A stretch of 64,000 nt of DNA from Leptolyngbya sp. NIES-2104 (GTDB lineage: Bacteria; Cyanobacteriota; Cyanobacteriia; Leptolyngbyales; Leptolyngbyaceae), in NCBI RefSeq assembly GCF_001485215.1, contig NZ_BBWW01000003.1, positions 1 through 64,000 of the forward strand. Reading direction: 5' to 3'. This document shows, piece by piece, positions 27,288-36,377 of the stretch; within the stretch, counting starts at the first letter, position 1, and the number at the start of each line of letters is the position of its first letter. A program made the position numbers and the translations under genes. Under the pieces are notes generated by a model, which saw only the letters and a program-made list of their open reading frames with translations, was not told where the DNA came from and ran no database searches.

Positions 27288-28035
27288 GACCTAAATACAC
27301 CTCAATGACTTGATTGTTTGATTGAATCTCCTGGACTGATCCTTCTGCTAACTTCTCGCCTTGGTGGAGTACTACAATGCGCTCAGCGATTTGTTTAACA
27401 AATTCCATATCGTGTTCGATGACGACAACCGAATGAGCTTGAGCGATCGATTGAATAATGTCGCCCGTTGCAAAAGTTTCGTCAGTCGTCATGCCTGCGG
27501 TCGGTTCATCGAGCAGTACAACGGTCGGATCTTGAGCAATCACCATGCCAATCTCAACCCATTGTTTCTGTCCGTGAGACAGCGAAGAAACTTTGGCATA
27601 GCCTTTATCGAGGAGTCCAATGCGATCGAGTACTAATTCAATCTTTTCTCGTTTTGCACGAGTTAATTTTGAGCGAATCGATGCCAAGACACTATGCGAC
27701 CCTTTGAGCGCTAATAACAGATTCTCAAACACAGAGAGTTCGTTGTAGACGTTCGGGTTTTGAAATTTGCGACCGATGCCCATTCGTGCAATGTCGTATG
27801 GACTGGAATTCGTAATCTCGCGCCCGTGATAGAAAACATGACCGGATGCAACGGGTGATTTGCCGACGATCGCATCGAGTAGCGTACTTTTGCCTGCTCC
27901 GTTTGGTCCAATGATCGTTACAATCTCTCGGTCTGCAACCTCTAAATCAACGCCCTTGAGCGCTTTGAAGCCAGAGAAGACAACCTTGAGATCTTGAACA
28001 GATAGAACAGGTTCCGTTCTAGAGTCTGCTTGCAT
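27262..28035 (-). CDS. urtD: Urea/short-chain amide ABC transporter ATPase UrtD
   Basis: A 257-aa ATPase with Walker A GPNGAGKSTLLDAI, signature LSHGQKQWVEIGMVI and Walker B VVLLDEPTAGMT, then the H-loop VVIEHDMEFVKQIA. The LSHGQKQ signature and the segment RKFQNPNVYNELSVFENLLLA are typical of UrtD. It works with UrtE as the second nucleotide-binding subunit of the permease. It is 12 bases from urtC. Confidence 0.93.
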   Translation of the reverse strand: MQADSRTEPVLSVQDLKVVFSGFKALKGVDLEVADREIVTIIGPNGAGKSTLLDAIVGKSPVASGHVFYHGREITNSSPYDIARMGIGRKFQNPNVYNELSVFENLLLALKGSHSVLASIRSKLTRAKREKIELVLDRIGLLDKGYAKVSSLSHGQKQWVEIGMVIAQDPTVVLLDEPTAGMTTDETFATGDIIQSIAQAHSVVVIEHDMEFVKQIAERIVVLHQGEKLAEGSVQEIQSNNQVIEVYLGREQIDKAA

Positions 28036-28047
28036 AACATTGATTCC

Positions 28048-29229
28048 TCACCGTTTACTGCGAACACTTTGAATCAACCGAACTAAGGGCGTGTACCAAT
28101 CGAATAGTTCAACTCGTACAAATCCAGCCGTAGAGCTAGACCCTCTTGGTAGGACAATTCGATTGATTTCAGTAAAGCGAAACTTCTTCGGCAGCAGACT
28201 CATCAAGCCATTCGGCAAAAATAGCACCACTGCTAAAAGAATGATGCCAACAATCAATTGCCAATCCTGCGTAACACGATCGACTGAGTTCTGTAGCTGT
28301 CCGAGCAAAATCGCTGCGATTACAGGTCCGAACAATGTTCCTCGACCGCCAACCGCTACCCAAATCACAATCTGCGTTCCAAATGCAACGGCAAGATACA
28401 CCGGAGAAATAAATCTGTTGAGCGGCACAAACAAGCCACCTGCAATTCCGGCAATTCCCGCTGATAATGTCCAGATGAAGATCTTGAAGCTCGCGACATC
28501 ATAGCCCAAGTAAGAAATGCGCTGTTCGTTTTCTTTAACTGATCGTAGAATCAATCCAAAATTTGATTGCGTCAACCACCAGCTACCAGCAATCACAAAT
28601 GCTGTAAAAAACAGAATGATGTAGTAAAGACCAAGCTGGGGTACAACAATGCCGAAGAAGCTCAGCTTTGAAACATCTGTGATGCCGTTTGTGCCGCCAG
28701 TAAATGCTTGTTGACTCACAAAGAAGGTCGTCAGCGCGGACGAAATCGCCAGGGTAATGATCGTGATGTAAACTCCACTCACTTTAGAGCGAAAGATAAA
28801 CCAGCCGATGATATAGGCAAATCCGGCAGGAATCGCGATCATTGCGATCGCGGCGATCGGGAAAAACTGTAAGGGTGCAATAAACCAAGGTAGCTCTTTG
28901 AGTCCGTTCCACACCATGAAGTCCGGCAGTGCAACTCCATAAGTATTCGCGGAGGCTGACAAGTTTAGCTTAAGATAGTACGCCATCGCATACCCGCCCA
29001 GTGTGAAAAAGACACCGTGGGCAAAGCTCAGAATCCCAGTAAATCCCCAAACCAGATCGAGCGAAACCGCTAAAGTTCCAAACAATAGCAGCTTTGCCAT
29101 CAAATTTGTTTGAAAGCTGCCTGCGACGAGTGGGAATACGAACAGAATTAGCAGCAGAACTGCACTGATTACAATTAACCGTTTCGGTACATTTGTTGCT
29201 CTTTGAATTTTTCCAATGACTTCCGCCAT
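28048..29229 (-). CDS. urtC: Urea/short-chain amide ABC transporter permease UrtC
   Basis: A 393-aa membrane protein of the LivM/UrtC family, with about ten hydrophobic segments. Family landmarks include LVWGFTGILSFAHGVFFTLGGYAMA, GGTNGIT and the ATPase-contact region SVKENEQRISYLGYDVASFKIFIWTLSAG. The gene ends 12 bases before urtD and lies 5 bases after urtB. Confidence 0.92.
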   Translation of the reverse strand: MAEVIGKIQRATNVPKRLIVISAVLLLILFVFPLVAGSFQTNLMAKLLLFGTLAVSLDLVWGFTGILSFAHGVFFTLGGYAMAYYLKLNLSASANTYGVALPDFMVWNGLKELPWFIAPLQFFPIAAIAMIAIPAGFAYIIGWFIFRSKVSGVYITIITLAISSALTTFFVSQQAFTGGTNGITDVSKLSFFGIVVPQLGLYYIILFFTAFVIAGSWWLTQSNFGLILRSVKENEQRISYLGYDVASFKIFIWTLSAGIAGIAGGLFVPLNRFISPVYLAVAFGTQIVIWVAVGGRGTLFGPVIAAILLGQLQNSVDRVTQDWQLIVGIILLAVVLFLPNGLMSLLPKKFRFTEINRIVLPRGSSSTAGFVRVELFDWYTPLVRLIQSVRSKR

Positions 29230-29234
29230 GATGA

Positions 29235-30215
29235 TTAGCCCCGCTTCTGAACCGTGAACAAACCTTCTGGGCGATAGCGAATCAGCACAATCACGGCTGC
29301 TAACACAATCACTCTAGCAGTCGGATCGTTGAGCAAATAGGCAAGCGCAGCATTCGATTGCCCAATCAGAAACGCACCTGCTAACACTCCGATCAGTCGA
29401 TCGACTCCTCCGGTAACAACCGTCATCCAAGCATCCACGAGATAATCCTGCCCCATCGGTGGAGCGACACTTTTTAGCGAAGATATGACAGTTCCAGCAA
29501 CCCCTGCTAAACCACATCCATAAGCAAACGTTGCCATGTCAACGAGGCTGGTATTTACGCCCAGACACTTCGCCATATCTCGGTTCTGGGTTACCGCCCG
29601 AACTTCCCGCCCTAGGGGTGTGCCATACAGTAAGTAGGCAGTTAGCGCTAACAATAACAGCGCCATCAGAATGATGAACAAGCGATAGATCGAAATTTGA
29701 ACTGCCTGTCCTCCTGCTTCAAATAAAGTCCAGTTGCCGCGAATGTAAGGCGGCGCTTTCACGTACTTCAACTGAGCCGTAAAAATGAGCTTAACGACCC
29801 CTTGAAGGACAATACTCAACCCCCAAGTCGCCAAGAGCGTTTCTAAAGGGCGACCGTAAAGGCGGCGAATAATCGTTAGTTCTACGATCGCACCTACGAT
29901 CGCGGTAAACAGAAACGAAAATGGAATGGTTAGGAGCAAATCCATCTTAAAGGTACTCTGAAGCACAAAGGTTGTGTAAGCGCCTAGCATGATAAATTCG
30001 CCGTGTGCAAGATTGATAATCCGCATCACTCCGAAAGTAATTGCTAACCCCAGCCCTGTGAGCAGAAGAATGCCTACGATCCCCAGCCCGTTGAGAAGCT
30101 GATTTGCAAACGAGATCAGATCAAATTCTTTCACGGTCGGAGACTGTGCAAGATAGATGATCGAATTCGCGATCGAGGCAATTGGATGATCTATCGAAAT
30201 GGTGTGAGGTATCAA
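29235..30215 (-). CDS. urtB: Urea/short-chain amide ABC transporter permease UrtB
   Basis: A 326-aa LivH/UrtB-type permease with about eight membrane segments. Landmarks are LGLAITFGVMRIINLAHGEFIMLGAY, GRPLETLLATWGLSIVLQG, and TQNRDMAKCLGVNTSLVDMATFAYGCGLAGVAG. It pairs with UrtC to form the channel. The 85-base gap to urtA contains a stem-loop. Confidence 0.92.
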   Translation of the reverse strand: MIPHTISIDHPIASIANSIIYLAQSPTVKEFDLISFANQLLNGLGIVGILLLTGLGLAITFGVMRIINLAHGEFIMLGAYTTFVLQSTFKMDLLLTIPFSFLFTAIVGAIVELTIIRRLYGRPLETLLATWGLSIVLQGVVKLIFTAQLKYVKAPPYIRGNWTLFEAGGQAVQISIYRLFIILMALLLLALTAYLLYGTPLGREVRAVTQNRDMAKCLGVNTSLVDMATFAYGCGLAGVAGTVISSLKSVAPPMGQDYLVDAWMTVVTGGVDRLIGVLAGAFLIGQSNAALAYLLNDPTARVIVLAAVIVLIRYRPEGLFTVQKRG

Positions 30216-30256
30216 AGCAGTTATGTCCTCTCAACTATAAATGGGTTAAAACTCAG

Positions 30257-30288
30257 ACTCTTCAGCCTGTGTGATCAAGCTGAAGAGT
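30257..30288 (-). terminator. Stem-loop between urtA and urtB
   Basis: A perfect 10-bp inverted repeat (ACTCTTCAGC, 12-base loop, GCTGAAGAGT) lies 12 bases after the urtA stop. Such hairpins commonly stabilise or partly terminate the message after a binding-protein gene, raising its yield relative to the permease genes. Confidence 0.6.
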
Positions 30289-30300
30289 GATTGCCGCGAA

Positions 30301-31689
30301 CTAAATCTTTAGAAGCTCGACTGCCAGATCTTTGTTCGTTTCAACGATCGGATTGCTGCGCTTATCTGGAGCTTGGTGAACACAAATTCGACCTTTGTAG
30401 AGCGCTTGGCTCCAAGGAATCGGTTTTACGGCTGCCTCAGTCGTGAAGACAATTTCAGCCTGTCCGTCTCCCTTCCACTTACCAATCCGAGAATACAGAT
30501 AGGTGTGATAGTTTTCTGGGTCAATTTTGACTGTTCCTTGAGGCGCTTTGAAGACTTGTCCACGAGTGGCTTCTCGCAAACTGGCTGTATTGAGTTCCTT
30601 TCCTTCTTTGAGGGCTTTTTCCATTGCCTGCGCCATGAAGAAGGTTTGGAAGTAGGCAGCTTCCATCACGCCGTTTGTGACTCGATCGGGTCCAAACTTC
30701 GCTTTAAACTGTTCCACAAACGCCTTGTTTTCGGGCGTATCCACAGTTTGGAAGTAGTTAAAACTGGTATAGTGCCCCTCAGCAAATTCAGGACCCATTG
30801 CCTGAATTTCTTCCTCAGTGGTGGGATAAGCCATGATGGGAATGTCTTTCGAGGTAATTCCCGAATCTTTCAACTGCTTGTAAAACGCAGGAATACTATC
30901 ACCCACCAGATTGCTGAGAATAAAGTTTGGCTTTGCCTGCTTGATCTTGTTGATGATAGTAATGAATTCTGTCGTACCTAACGCCGCATATTCATCACCC
31001 ACGACTTCGCCGCCTGCTTTGACTAACTCTGCTTTTGCAATCCGGTTACTTTCTTTCGGATAGATGTAGTCAGAGCCGATAAAGAAGCCTTTCTTACCAA
31101 ACGTCTTCGCACAGAATGGGATCGAGTCAGTAATTTGCTGGTTCGGTGCTGCTCCGGTGTAGAACACATTAGAACTGCATTCATTCCCTTCGTAGTAGAC
31201 CGGGTAATACAGCAGCTTGTCTTTTTCCTCGAATACAGGCAGTACCGACTTACGACTGGCGGAGGTGTAACAGCCCAACACACAAGCGACTTTATCTTCG
31301 TCGATCAGGCGCTTTGCCATTTGGTTGTATAAATCCCAATTTGAGTCAGGATTCACGACCACCATGTCGATCTTTTTACCATTGATGCCCTGCTTGCCTG
31401 ACCAAGGACCTTTCCCCTCATTGATTTGCTCAACTGCGAGGAATGTTGCATCTTGCAAAGACTTTTCTACGATCGCGATCGTACCCGTCGTTGAATACAG
31501 AACTCCCACCTTGATCCCATCACCCGAAGGCGAAGAGACTCCTGTTGCAGTTCCACTGCTTGTAGCAACTGTGTCACTACCTCCACTCGAACAAGCAGCA
31601 ACAACACTGGTACCCAGCGCTAAAGAACCATACTGAATAAACCGACGACGACTAATTCCGCCTACAATCCGAGGTGTGCGCGACTTCAT
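30301..31689 (-). CDS. urtA: Urea/short-chain amide ABC transporter substrate-binding protein UrtA
   Basis: A 462-aa periplasmic binding protein. The N-terminus combines a twin-arginine motif (SRRRFIQYGS) with a lipobox (VVAACSS), so it is probably a Tat-exported lipoprotein. The mature part follows the UrtA/FmdD/AmiC pattern: VGVLYSTTGTIAIVE, GCYTSASRKSVLPV, YPVYYEGNECSSNVFYTGAAPNQQ and ESNRIAKAEL. The direct neighbourhood of fmdA and an FmdB-like gene, and the absence of urease genes here, leave open that it binds formamide or acetamide rather than, or besides, urea. Confidence 0.9.
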   Translation of the reverse strand: MKSRTPRIVGGISRRRFIQYGSLALGTSVVAACSSGGSDTVATSSGTATGVSSPSGDGIKVGVLYSTTGTIAIVEKSLQDATFLAVEQINEGKGPWSGKQGINGKKIDMVVVNPDSNWDLYNQMAKRLIDEDKVACVLGCYTSASRKSVLPVFEEKDKLLYYPVYYEGNECSSNVFYTGAAPNQQITDSIPFCAKTFGKKGFFIGSDYIYPKESNRIAKAELVKAGGEVVGDEYAALGTTEFITIINKIKQAKPNFILSNLVGDSIPAFYKQLKDSGITSKDIPIMAYPTTEEEIQAMGPEFAEGHYTSFNYFQTVDTPENKAFVEQFKAKFGPDRVTNGVMEAAYFQTFFMAQAMEKALKEGKELNTASLREATRGQVFKAPQGTVKIDPENYHTYLYSRIGKWKGDGQAEIVFTTEAAVKPIPWSQALYKGRICVHQAPDKRSNPIVETNKDLAVELLKI

Positions 31690-31726
31690 TGATCAAAATT
31701 CTCCTTAGCAATATTGCAAAATGAAA

Positions 31727-31987
31727 CTAGTGTCCAATCATCCAAGGGCGACTGCCTGAATGATTCTGAAGTTGAGGTGCTTTAGGTTCTCGATCGCGTT
31801 TGACTAACTGTGGTTCTCGATTTTCCTGCTTCAAGCGCAGCGAACTAGACAAAACGGCGGGCGGTGAAAACATTCGTCTTCCGGGCTGATTGCAGTCTGG
31901 ACACAGTGCAGGATCGCTTGATTCAGCGAGCGATCGCCAAACATCGAACACACCGCAATCACCGCATTTGAACTCATAGAGAGGCAT
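31727..31987 (-). CDS. fmdB: FmdB family zinc-ribbon protein
   Basis: An 86-aa protein starting MPLYEFKCGDCGVFDVW with a second pair of cysteines in PALCPDCNQPGRRMF: the CxxC-CxxC zinc ribbon of the FmdB regulatory family. The tail is polar and basic. A GTG five codons upstream is also possible, but family members start at MPLYEF. It sits between fmdA and urtA, the same neighbour relation as in formamidase operons of methylotrophs, where FmdB was proposed to be a regulator. The role is inferred from that context. Confidence 0.85.
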   Translation of the reverse strand: MPLYEFKCGDCGVFDVWRSLAESSDPALCPDCNQPGRRMFSPPAVLSSSLRLKQENREPQLVKRDREPKAPQLQNHSGSRPWMIGH

Positions 31988-32006
31988 AGGCGTGTTGCTC
32001 ACTCAA

Positions 32007-33215
32007 CTAAACGGGCAGAATGTTTTGATCAAAGATCGCGGTTGGAATTGCCAAGGTACAACAAGCATTTGGAACATCCACAATGCCGCTCACTCGACCC
32101 TCCACAGGCGCACAGCTTAACAGTAAGTAAGCTTGCTCTCCGGTGAACCCGAACTTTTTGAGATACTCGATCGCATTCAAACAAGCCTGACGGTAAGCAA
32201 TATGCACATCCATGAAGTACTGCTTGCCTGTAAATTCATCAACTGAGATTCCTTCAAACACAAGGTACTCAGAGTAGTTAGGTTCAACAGGTCCCGGCTT
32301 AAAAATCGGGTTGACCATGCTGTACTTGTCCACACCACCTTTGATGATGTCTACGTGGAGATCGATATAGCCAGACATCTCGATCGCGCCGCAGAATGAG
32401 ATTTCACCATCTCCTTGTGAAAAGTGGATGTCACCCATTGATAGCTTTGCGCCTTCTACGTAAACCGGGAAGTAGATGCGCGTTCCTCTCGACAAATTCT
32501 TGATGTCGCAGTTCCCTCCATGTTCTCGTGGTGGAACAGTACGAGCCGCTTCAGCCGCAACGCGATCGTATTCTGACTTGTCTAATGTTCCTAGAATGGC
32601 ATTGGTTGGATTGGGCAAGGTTGCAAGCACTGGAACGCCATCGATGTTAATACCTGCCCCGTACGTTCGTCGATCGGGCTGAGTTGTCATCAGTTCCGTT
32701 TCTCGCTTGTTCCACTTCGCCAATAGTTCATGCGAAGGAGCGCAACCGATCAAACCAGGATGAGTAATTCCGGCAAATTTAACACCTGGAATGTGACGAG
32801 ATGAAGTGTAAATTCCTTGAAAATCCCAAATCGCTTTTGCAGCAGATGGAAAATGATCCGTTAAAAATCCTCCTCCATTCTTCTTGTCAAAAATGCCTGT
32901 AAAGCCCCACTCATCCCCTTGCAAGGCTCCAATATCAACTAGATCAACAACGAGGATGTCTCCCGGCTCAGCCCCATTCACCCAGATTGGACCACTCAGT
33001 ACATGAACAACACTGAGATCAACATCTCGAATATCATCAGGACTATCATTATCTTTGATTTGTCCATCTGTCCAATCTTTGCATTCAATCCGAAACACAT
33101 CACCCGGATTCACTGAAACAACGGCTGGAATATCTGGATGCCAACGATTGTGTCCTGGTAGCTCTTGCTGATCCATTGGTTTCGTGAGATCAACTTTGAA
33201 TAGAGTCTTGGGCAT
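32007..33215 (-). CDS. fmdA: Formamidase (acetamidase/formamidase family)
   Basis: A 402-aa enzyme that matches formamidase from start to end: MPKTLFKVDLTKPMDQQ, HNRWHPDIPAVVSVNPGD, RIECKDWTDGQI, VVDLVDIGAL, HPGLIGCAPSHELL, REHGGNCDIKNLSRG and FSQGDGEISFCGAIEMSG. It hydrolyses formamide to formate and ammonia in the cytoplasm. An excellent ribosome site (AAGGAG) precedes the ATG. It is the first gene of a probable operon with fmdB and urtABCDE, expressed from the NtcA-type promoter about 200 bases upstream. Confidence 0.93.
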   Translation of the reverse strand: MPKTLFKVDLTKPMDQQELPGHNRWHPDIPAVVSVNPGDVFRIECKDWTDGQIKDNDSPDDIRDVDLSVVHVLSGPIWVNGAEPGDILVVDLVDIGALQGDEWGFTGIFDKKNGGGFLTDHFPSAAKAIWDFQGIYTSSRHIPGVKFAGITHPGLIGCAPSHELLAKWNKRETELMTTQPDRRTYGAGINIDGVPVLATLPNPTNAILGTLDKSEYDRVAAEAARTVPPREHGGNCDIKNLSRGTRIYFPVYVEGAKLSMGDIHFSQGDGEISFCGAIEMSGYIDLHVDIIKGGVDKYSMVNPIFKPGPVEPNYSEYLVFEGISVDEFTGKQYFMDVHIAYRQACLNAIEYLKKFGFTGEQAYLLLSCAPVEGRVSGIVDVPNACCTLAIPTAIFDQNILPV

Positions 33216-33421
33216 TAGCTTCTCCTTGCATTTGAAAGCTTCACTGCAATGCGAAAATAGCTTGAATTGAATGACAGAGTTGCAGACGAATGATGTGAAT
33301 TCGTCTTCTGTGTTGATGAATATCTTGAAGTGGATGAAAGACTATCGATCGAGAAACAACAGAATGCTAAATGCAGAAACCGAGCAATATTTGCACCACC
33401 GCTTCTGTTTGATTGCTCATC

Positions 33422-33463
33422 ATTCTAGAGACAGAGTAACTAGAGTTTTGTACTTCGCGATAC
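33422..33463 (-). promoter_or_regulatory. NtcA-activated promoter of fmdA-fmdB-urtABCDE
   Basis: On the minus strand the palindrome GTA-TCGCGAAG-TAC (33450-33463) fits the NtcA consensus GTA-N8-TAC. Exactly 22 bases later comes TAGAAT (33422-33427), which fits the -10 form TAN3T. This is the class II NtcA promoter layout (NtcA site near -41.5). The predicted leader is about 200 nt. NtcA activates nitrogen-scavenging genes in cyanobacteria under nitrogen limitation. Confidence 0.8.
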
Positions 33464-33623
33464 GATTCAATTAATTTGTTAACTTTAAACAAGTGAAAAA
33501 TTAAGTACTGAATAAACAGGCGAAAAAGTTTCCAGAGAGAGCGATTGAAGCATTCCCCAGCTTGTCAACGAGAAAGGCGAAAGTCGATCTCCCAATCAAT
33601 TCGATGGGATCAACTTCCGCTGT

Positions 33624-33666
33624 CACTACACCTGCGATCGAAACGGTGCTCCTACCGTTTCGTAGT
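33624..33666 (-). terminator. Stem-loop downstream of amiE
   Basis: A perfect 9-bp inverted repeat (CGAAACGGT, 6-base loop, ACCGTTTCG) at 33639-33662, flanked by CACTA and TAGTG that could extend it. It lies 41 bases past the amiE stop. A U-run is not obvious. It probably ends or protects the amiE message and also separates it from the fmdA promoter. Confidence 0.5.
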
Positions 33667-33702
33667 GCCACCACTGTTCAGGTGAAACTTCAATTGCGCT
33701 GA

Positions 33703-34788
33703 CTAGAGGCTGGTCGAAACCGGAACAGTTGCGGGCTGAGACTTCTCCGGAGCGATCGGCAGCTTTTGATTGGGTAATCCTTCGATCGGGCACTCAGGTG
33801 TTCCAACTGTTGGACGAGTGAGCGATTCGACTTTCTCTTTGGTTTTCTTCGGATCTAGAATCCATTCGCGGTAGAACTCATAAGGACACTCTGCCATCCC
33901 ATCCGAGCCATCACCAGAGTTCAGCATTCCGGTGTAACCCCGATGGAGCAATTTAAAGAGATGGTTTTGAGATTGAGCATTCTTGCGGAAGTCGCGAATG
34001 GCAAACTTCGACAGTGCTGCGTATTGAATGCCGTTTTCTTCTTCACCGCATTCACCTAAAGTCCGTCCATCAAATCCGACCACGGCTGAATGTCCAAAGT
34101 AGCTATACACTCCGTCAAATCCAGCAGCATTCGCAACAGCAACATACACATTGTTCATCCATGCCATTGCTTTAGACACCATGATTTGCTGATCTTTGGC
34201 AGGATACATATAGCCCTGACAGCGAATGATCAGTTCTGCACCTTTCATCACGCAATCGCGCCAAATTTCAGGATAGTTGCCATCATCACAGATGATCAGA
34301 CTGATCTTCAAGCCTTTTGGACCGTCTGAAACATAGGTGCAATTCCCTGGATACCATCCTTCGATCGGTGTCCATGGCATGATTTTTCGGTACTTCTGAA
34401 CAATCTCACCCTGATCATTCATCAAAATGAGGGTGTTGTAAGGCACTTTGTTGGGGTGGTCTTCGTGTCTTTCGCCTGTGAGTGAGAAAACGCCCCAGAC
34501 TTTGTTTCTGATGCAAGCTTCTGCAAAAATCGCGGTTTCTTCACCGGGTATGATTGCAGCAGTTTCCATCATTTCACCGGGATCGTACATAATCCCATGA
34601 GTGGAGTATTCAGGAAAGATCACTAAATCCATCCCCGGTAGACCCAATTTCATGCCATCAATCATTGAAGCAATGTTTTTGCAGTTCTCAATGACTTCTG
34701 TTTTGGTGTGCAGACGCGGCATTTTATAGTTAACCACCGCAACTCCAACAGCATCATTACTCGAAGAAATATCACCGTGATAAGACAT
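33703..34788 (-). CDS. amiE: Aliphatic amidase AmiE
   Basis: A 361-aa nitrilase-superfamily amidase closely matching Pseudomonas AmiE along its length ([37 protein letters not shown]). The catalytic Glu60 (VIFPEYS), Lys135 (KYRKIMPW) and Cys167 (LIICDDG) are present, offset by one residue from the Pseudomonas numbering. It hydrolyses acetamide and similar short amides to acid plus ammonia. The start at MSYHGDIS is chosen for its GGAGG site; an upstream start six codons earlier is possible. It is preceded by its own NtcA-type promoter. Confidence 0.93.
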   Translation of the reverse strand: MSYHGDISSSNDAVGVAVVNYKMPRLHTKTEVIENCKNIASMIDGMKLGLPGMDLVIFPEYSTHGIMYDPGEMMETAAIIPGEETAIFAEACIRNKVWGVFSLTGERHEDHPNKVPYNTLILMNDQGEIVQKYRKIMPWTPIEGWYPGNCTYVSDGPKGLKISLIICDDGNYPEIWRDCVMKGAELIIRCQGYMYPAKDQQIMVSKAMAWMNNVYVAVANAAGFDGVYSYFGHSAVVGFDGRTLGECGEEENGIQYAALSKFAIRDFRKNAQSQNHLFKLLHRGYTGMLNSGDGSDGMAECPYEFYREWILDPKKTKEKVESLTRPTVGTPECPIEGLPNQKLPIAPEKSQPATVPVSTSL

Positions 34789-34978
34789 TCTGACCTCCAA
34801 TTGCATTCAAAATCATCTTGGCTCGTCACAAACTTGAAAGATTAGTGAGTAATCTTCCTGTCAACACAACACTATTAAACTTTCAGAATTTTGACGATCG
34901 CTGCTCGTTGATCAGAGCGACTCAACCCTGCACCACCAATCCACTGATTTCTAGACGGCTCTTGGTGGCATGACAAGC

Positions 34979-35021
34979 ATCATAGGGAAAGCGTCTAGCG
35001 AATTTTGTATCTAGTTTTACA
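34979..35021 (-). promoter_or_regulatory. NtcA-activated promoter of amiE
   Basis: The minus strand carries TGTA-AAACTAGA-TACA (35006-35021), a symmetric NtcA site GTA-N8-TAC. After exactly 22 bases TATGAT follows at 34979-34984 (TAN3T, a -10 box). The layout and spacing equal those of the fmdA promoter. The leader to the amiE start is about 185 nt and includes a 7-bp hairpin (AAGATTA and TAATCTT) some 60 bases before the start codon. Confidence 0.82.
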
Positions 35022-35113
35022 CTTAATAGTTAATCTCTTAACTATCTTCTGATAATACAGATTTTCCTGACTTATCAAGGCTTCCAGCCAGCGAAAAGAA
35101 ATGGAGGCGGTCT

Positions 35114-36286
35114 CTAATTCGCCGATCCTTCACCCAAAATCGTTAAGCATTTCCGCGCCAGTTGAATCATTTTCTGGCGTTCTGTGTCATCCAAAGTTTC
35201 GAGCAAATGAGAAATCTGATAGTCATCTTGAGGATCAATCCAGCCTAAAAATTCTTGTCCTTTCGGAGTTAGCCTTACTTTTAACGCTCGTCGATCGCTA
35301 GGATTATGATCTCGCTCCACGTATTTTTCTTGCTCTAAGCCATCGAGCAACCCCGTCATTGCTGCTCTCGATACTCCACAATGTTTTGCTAACTCAGATG
35401 GACTAGCACAGTGATCAGATTCTTCGTTCAAATACATCAAGACTGAAAGCTTTGTTTGTGACAGTCCTAGTTTTGCTGAGTGTTCGTCAGTGAGGCGTAG
35501 CACTAATCGAGCAATCTGAGTAATCATCGTTAGCGTAGACAGCGCACCTGTATTCGATCGATTCAGAATATCATTTGTCACTTGGGTCACTAACCGACCG
35601 AGCGTTTCAATTTTTTCACTGTAAGGAGAAGGTTGAACGGCTTGGAGCCGGAGCAAAGACTGTTCGAGTTGTGCGACTTTTTCCCGCTCCTGACGTTCAC
35701 TCGATCGTAGATCCGCTGCTGCTTGCTGATACTCGATTAATTGCGATCGCAGTTTTTGACTCATTTCCAACATTTGCATAAAAGTCGAAAAAGCTCTCAG
35801 CGCTGTTACGACCGTAAGAAGCAGCTTTTCAGAAGTTAGTTCAGTTTTAAGTTTGTAATCATCAATTTCATAGTGAGTAGTGACATGAATCTCCGGAGCT
35901 TGTCCGGGCTGTCCAGTTCGTAAAATAATTCGTGCAGGCTGATTGCCTACCTCTTCGCGTACGTATTTGACGAACTGTAATCCTGCATCTTCTGTCTCCA
36001 TCACGACATCTAGGAAAATGATCGCGATATCCGGATGCGATCGGATCAACTGTTTCGCTTCCTCAGCAGAATAAGCGCTGATAAACGTGAGCGATTTATT
36101 CTCAAACGTCACATCACTCAAAACGAGTTTTGTCACTTCATGAACTTCAATCTCATCATCGACAATCAAAATCTTCCAACTTCCGTCAAGCGATCGAGTT
36201 TCGGTTTCTTCGGCAAACTGAATTTCGTCTTGAGCAAAAATCAACTCATCGCTTTGAGAATCATGAGATTGAACATTCATTGACAT
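35114..36286 (-). CDS. Response regulator-MarR fusion
   Basis: A 390-aa protein joining two normally separate regulators. Residues 38-165 are a receiver domain (ILIVDDEIEVHE with Asp43/44, phosphoacceptor Asp93 in IIFLDVVMETED, then RIILRTGQPGQ). Residues 165-225 form a coiled-coil linker (LRSSERQEREKVAQLEQSLLRL). The last 160 residues are a MarR-type winged helix: LGLSQTKLSVLMYL, HCGVSRAAMTGLLDGLE and the wing RDHNPSDRRALKVRLTPKG. MarR proteins bind DNA as dimers and often repress. It lies 91 bases downstream of the permease-kinase gene, on the same strand, so the kinase is its likely phosphodonor and amiE or fmdA its likely targets. Confidence 0.85.
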   Translation of the reverse strand: MSMNVQSHDSQSDELIFAQDEIQFAEETETRSLDGSWKILIVDDEIEVHEVTKLVLSDVTFENKSLTFISAYSAEEAKQLIRSHPDIAIIFLDVVMETEDAGLQFVKYVREEVGNQPARIILRTGQPGQAPEIHVTTHYEIDDYKLKTELTSEKLLLTVVTALRAFSTFMQMLEMSQKLRSQLIEYQQAAADLRSSERQEREKVAQLEQSLLRLQAVQPSPYSEKIETLGRLVTQVTNDILNRSNTGALSTLTMITQIARLVLRLTDEHSAKLGLSQTKLSVLMYLNEESDHCASPSELAKHCGVSRAAMTGLLDGLEQEKYVERDHNPSDRRALKVRLTPKGQEFLGWIDPQDDYQISHLLETLDDTERQKMIQLARKCLTILGEGSAN

Positions 36287-36377
36287 AGCAAACTTTTACC
36301 GATAGGAATCTATTAAACGCTTAGAAAATCGACTTTAAACAGGAACTGATTGAGAGGACGATCATGAAAAATACGGC

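Noticed and set aside
33271-33474. A 67-codon plus-strand frame between fmdA and amiE
   Set aside because: It has no ribosome site and overlaps the NtcA promoter of the minus-strand operon.
33391-34937. Shared 9-mer TGCACCACC in the leaders of fmdA and amiE as an operator
   Set aside because: It sits at different distances from the two -10 boxes, and a shared 9-mer between two 200-base leaders can occur by chance; not enough to call a site.
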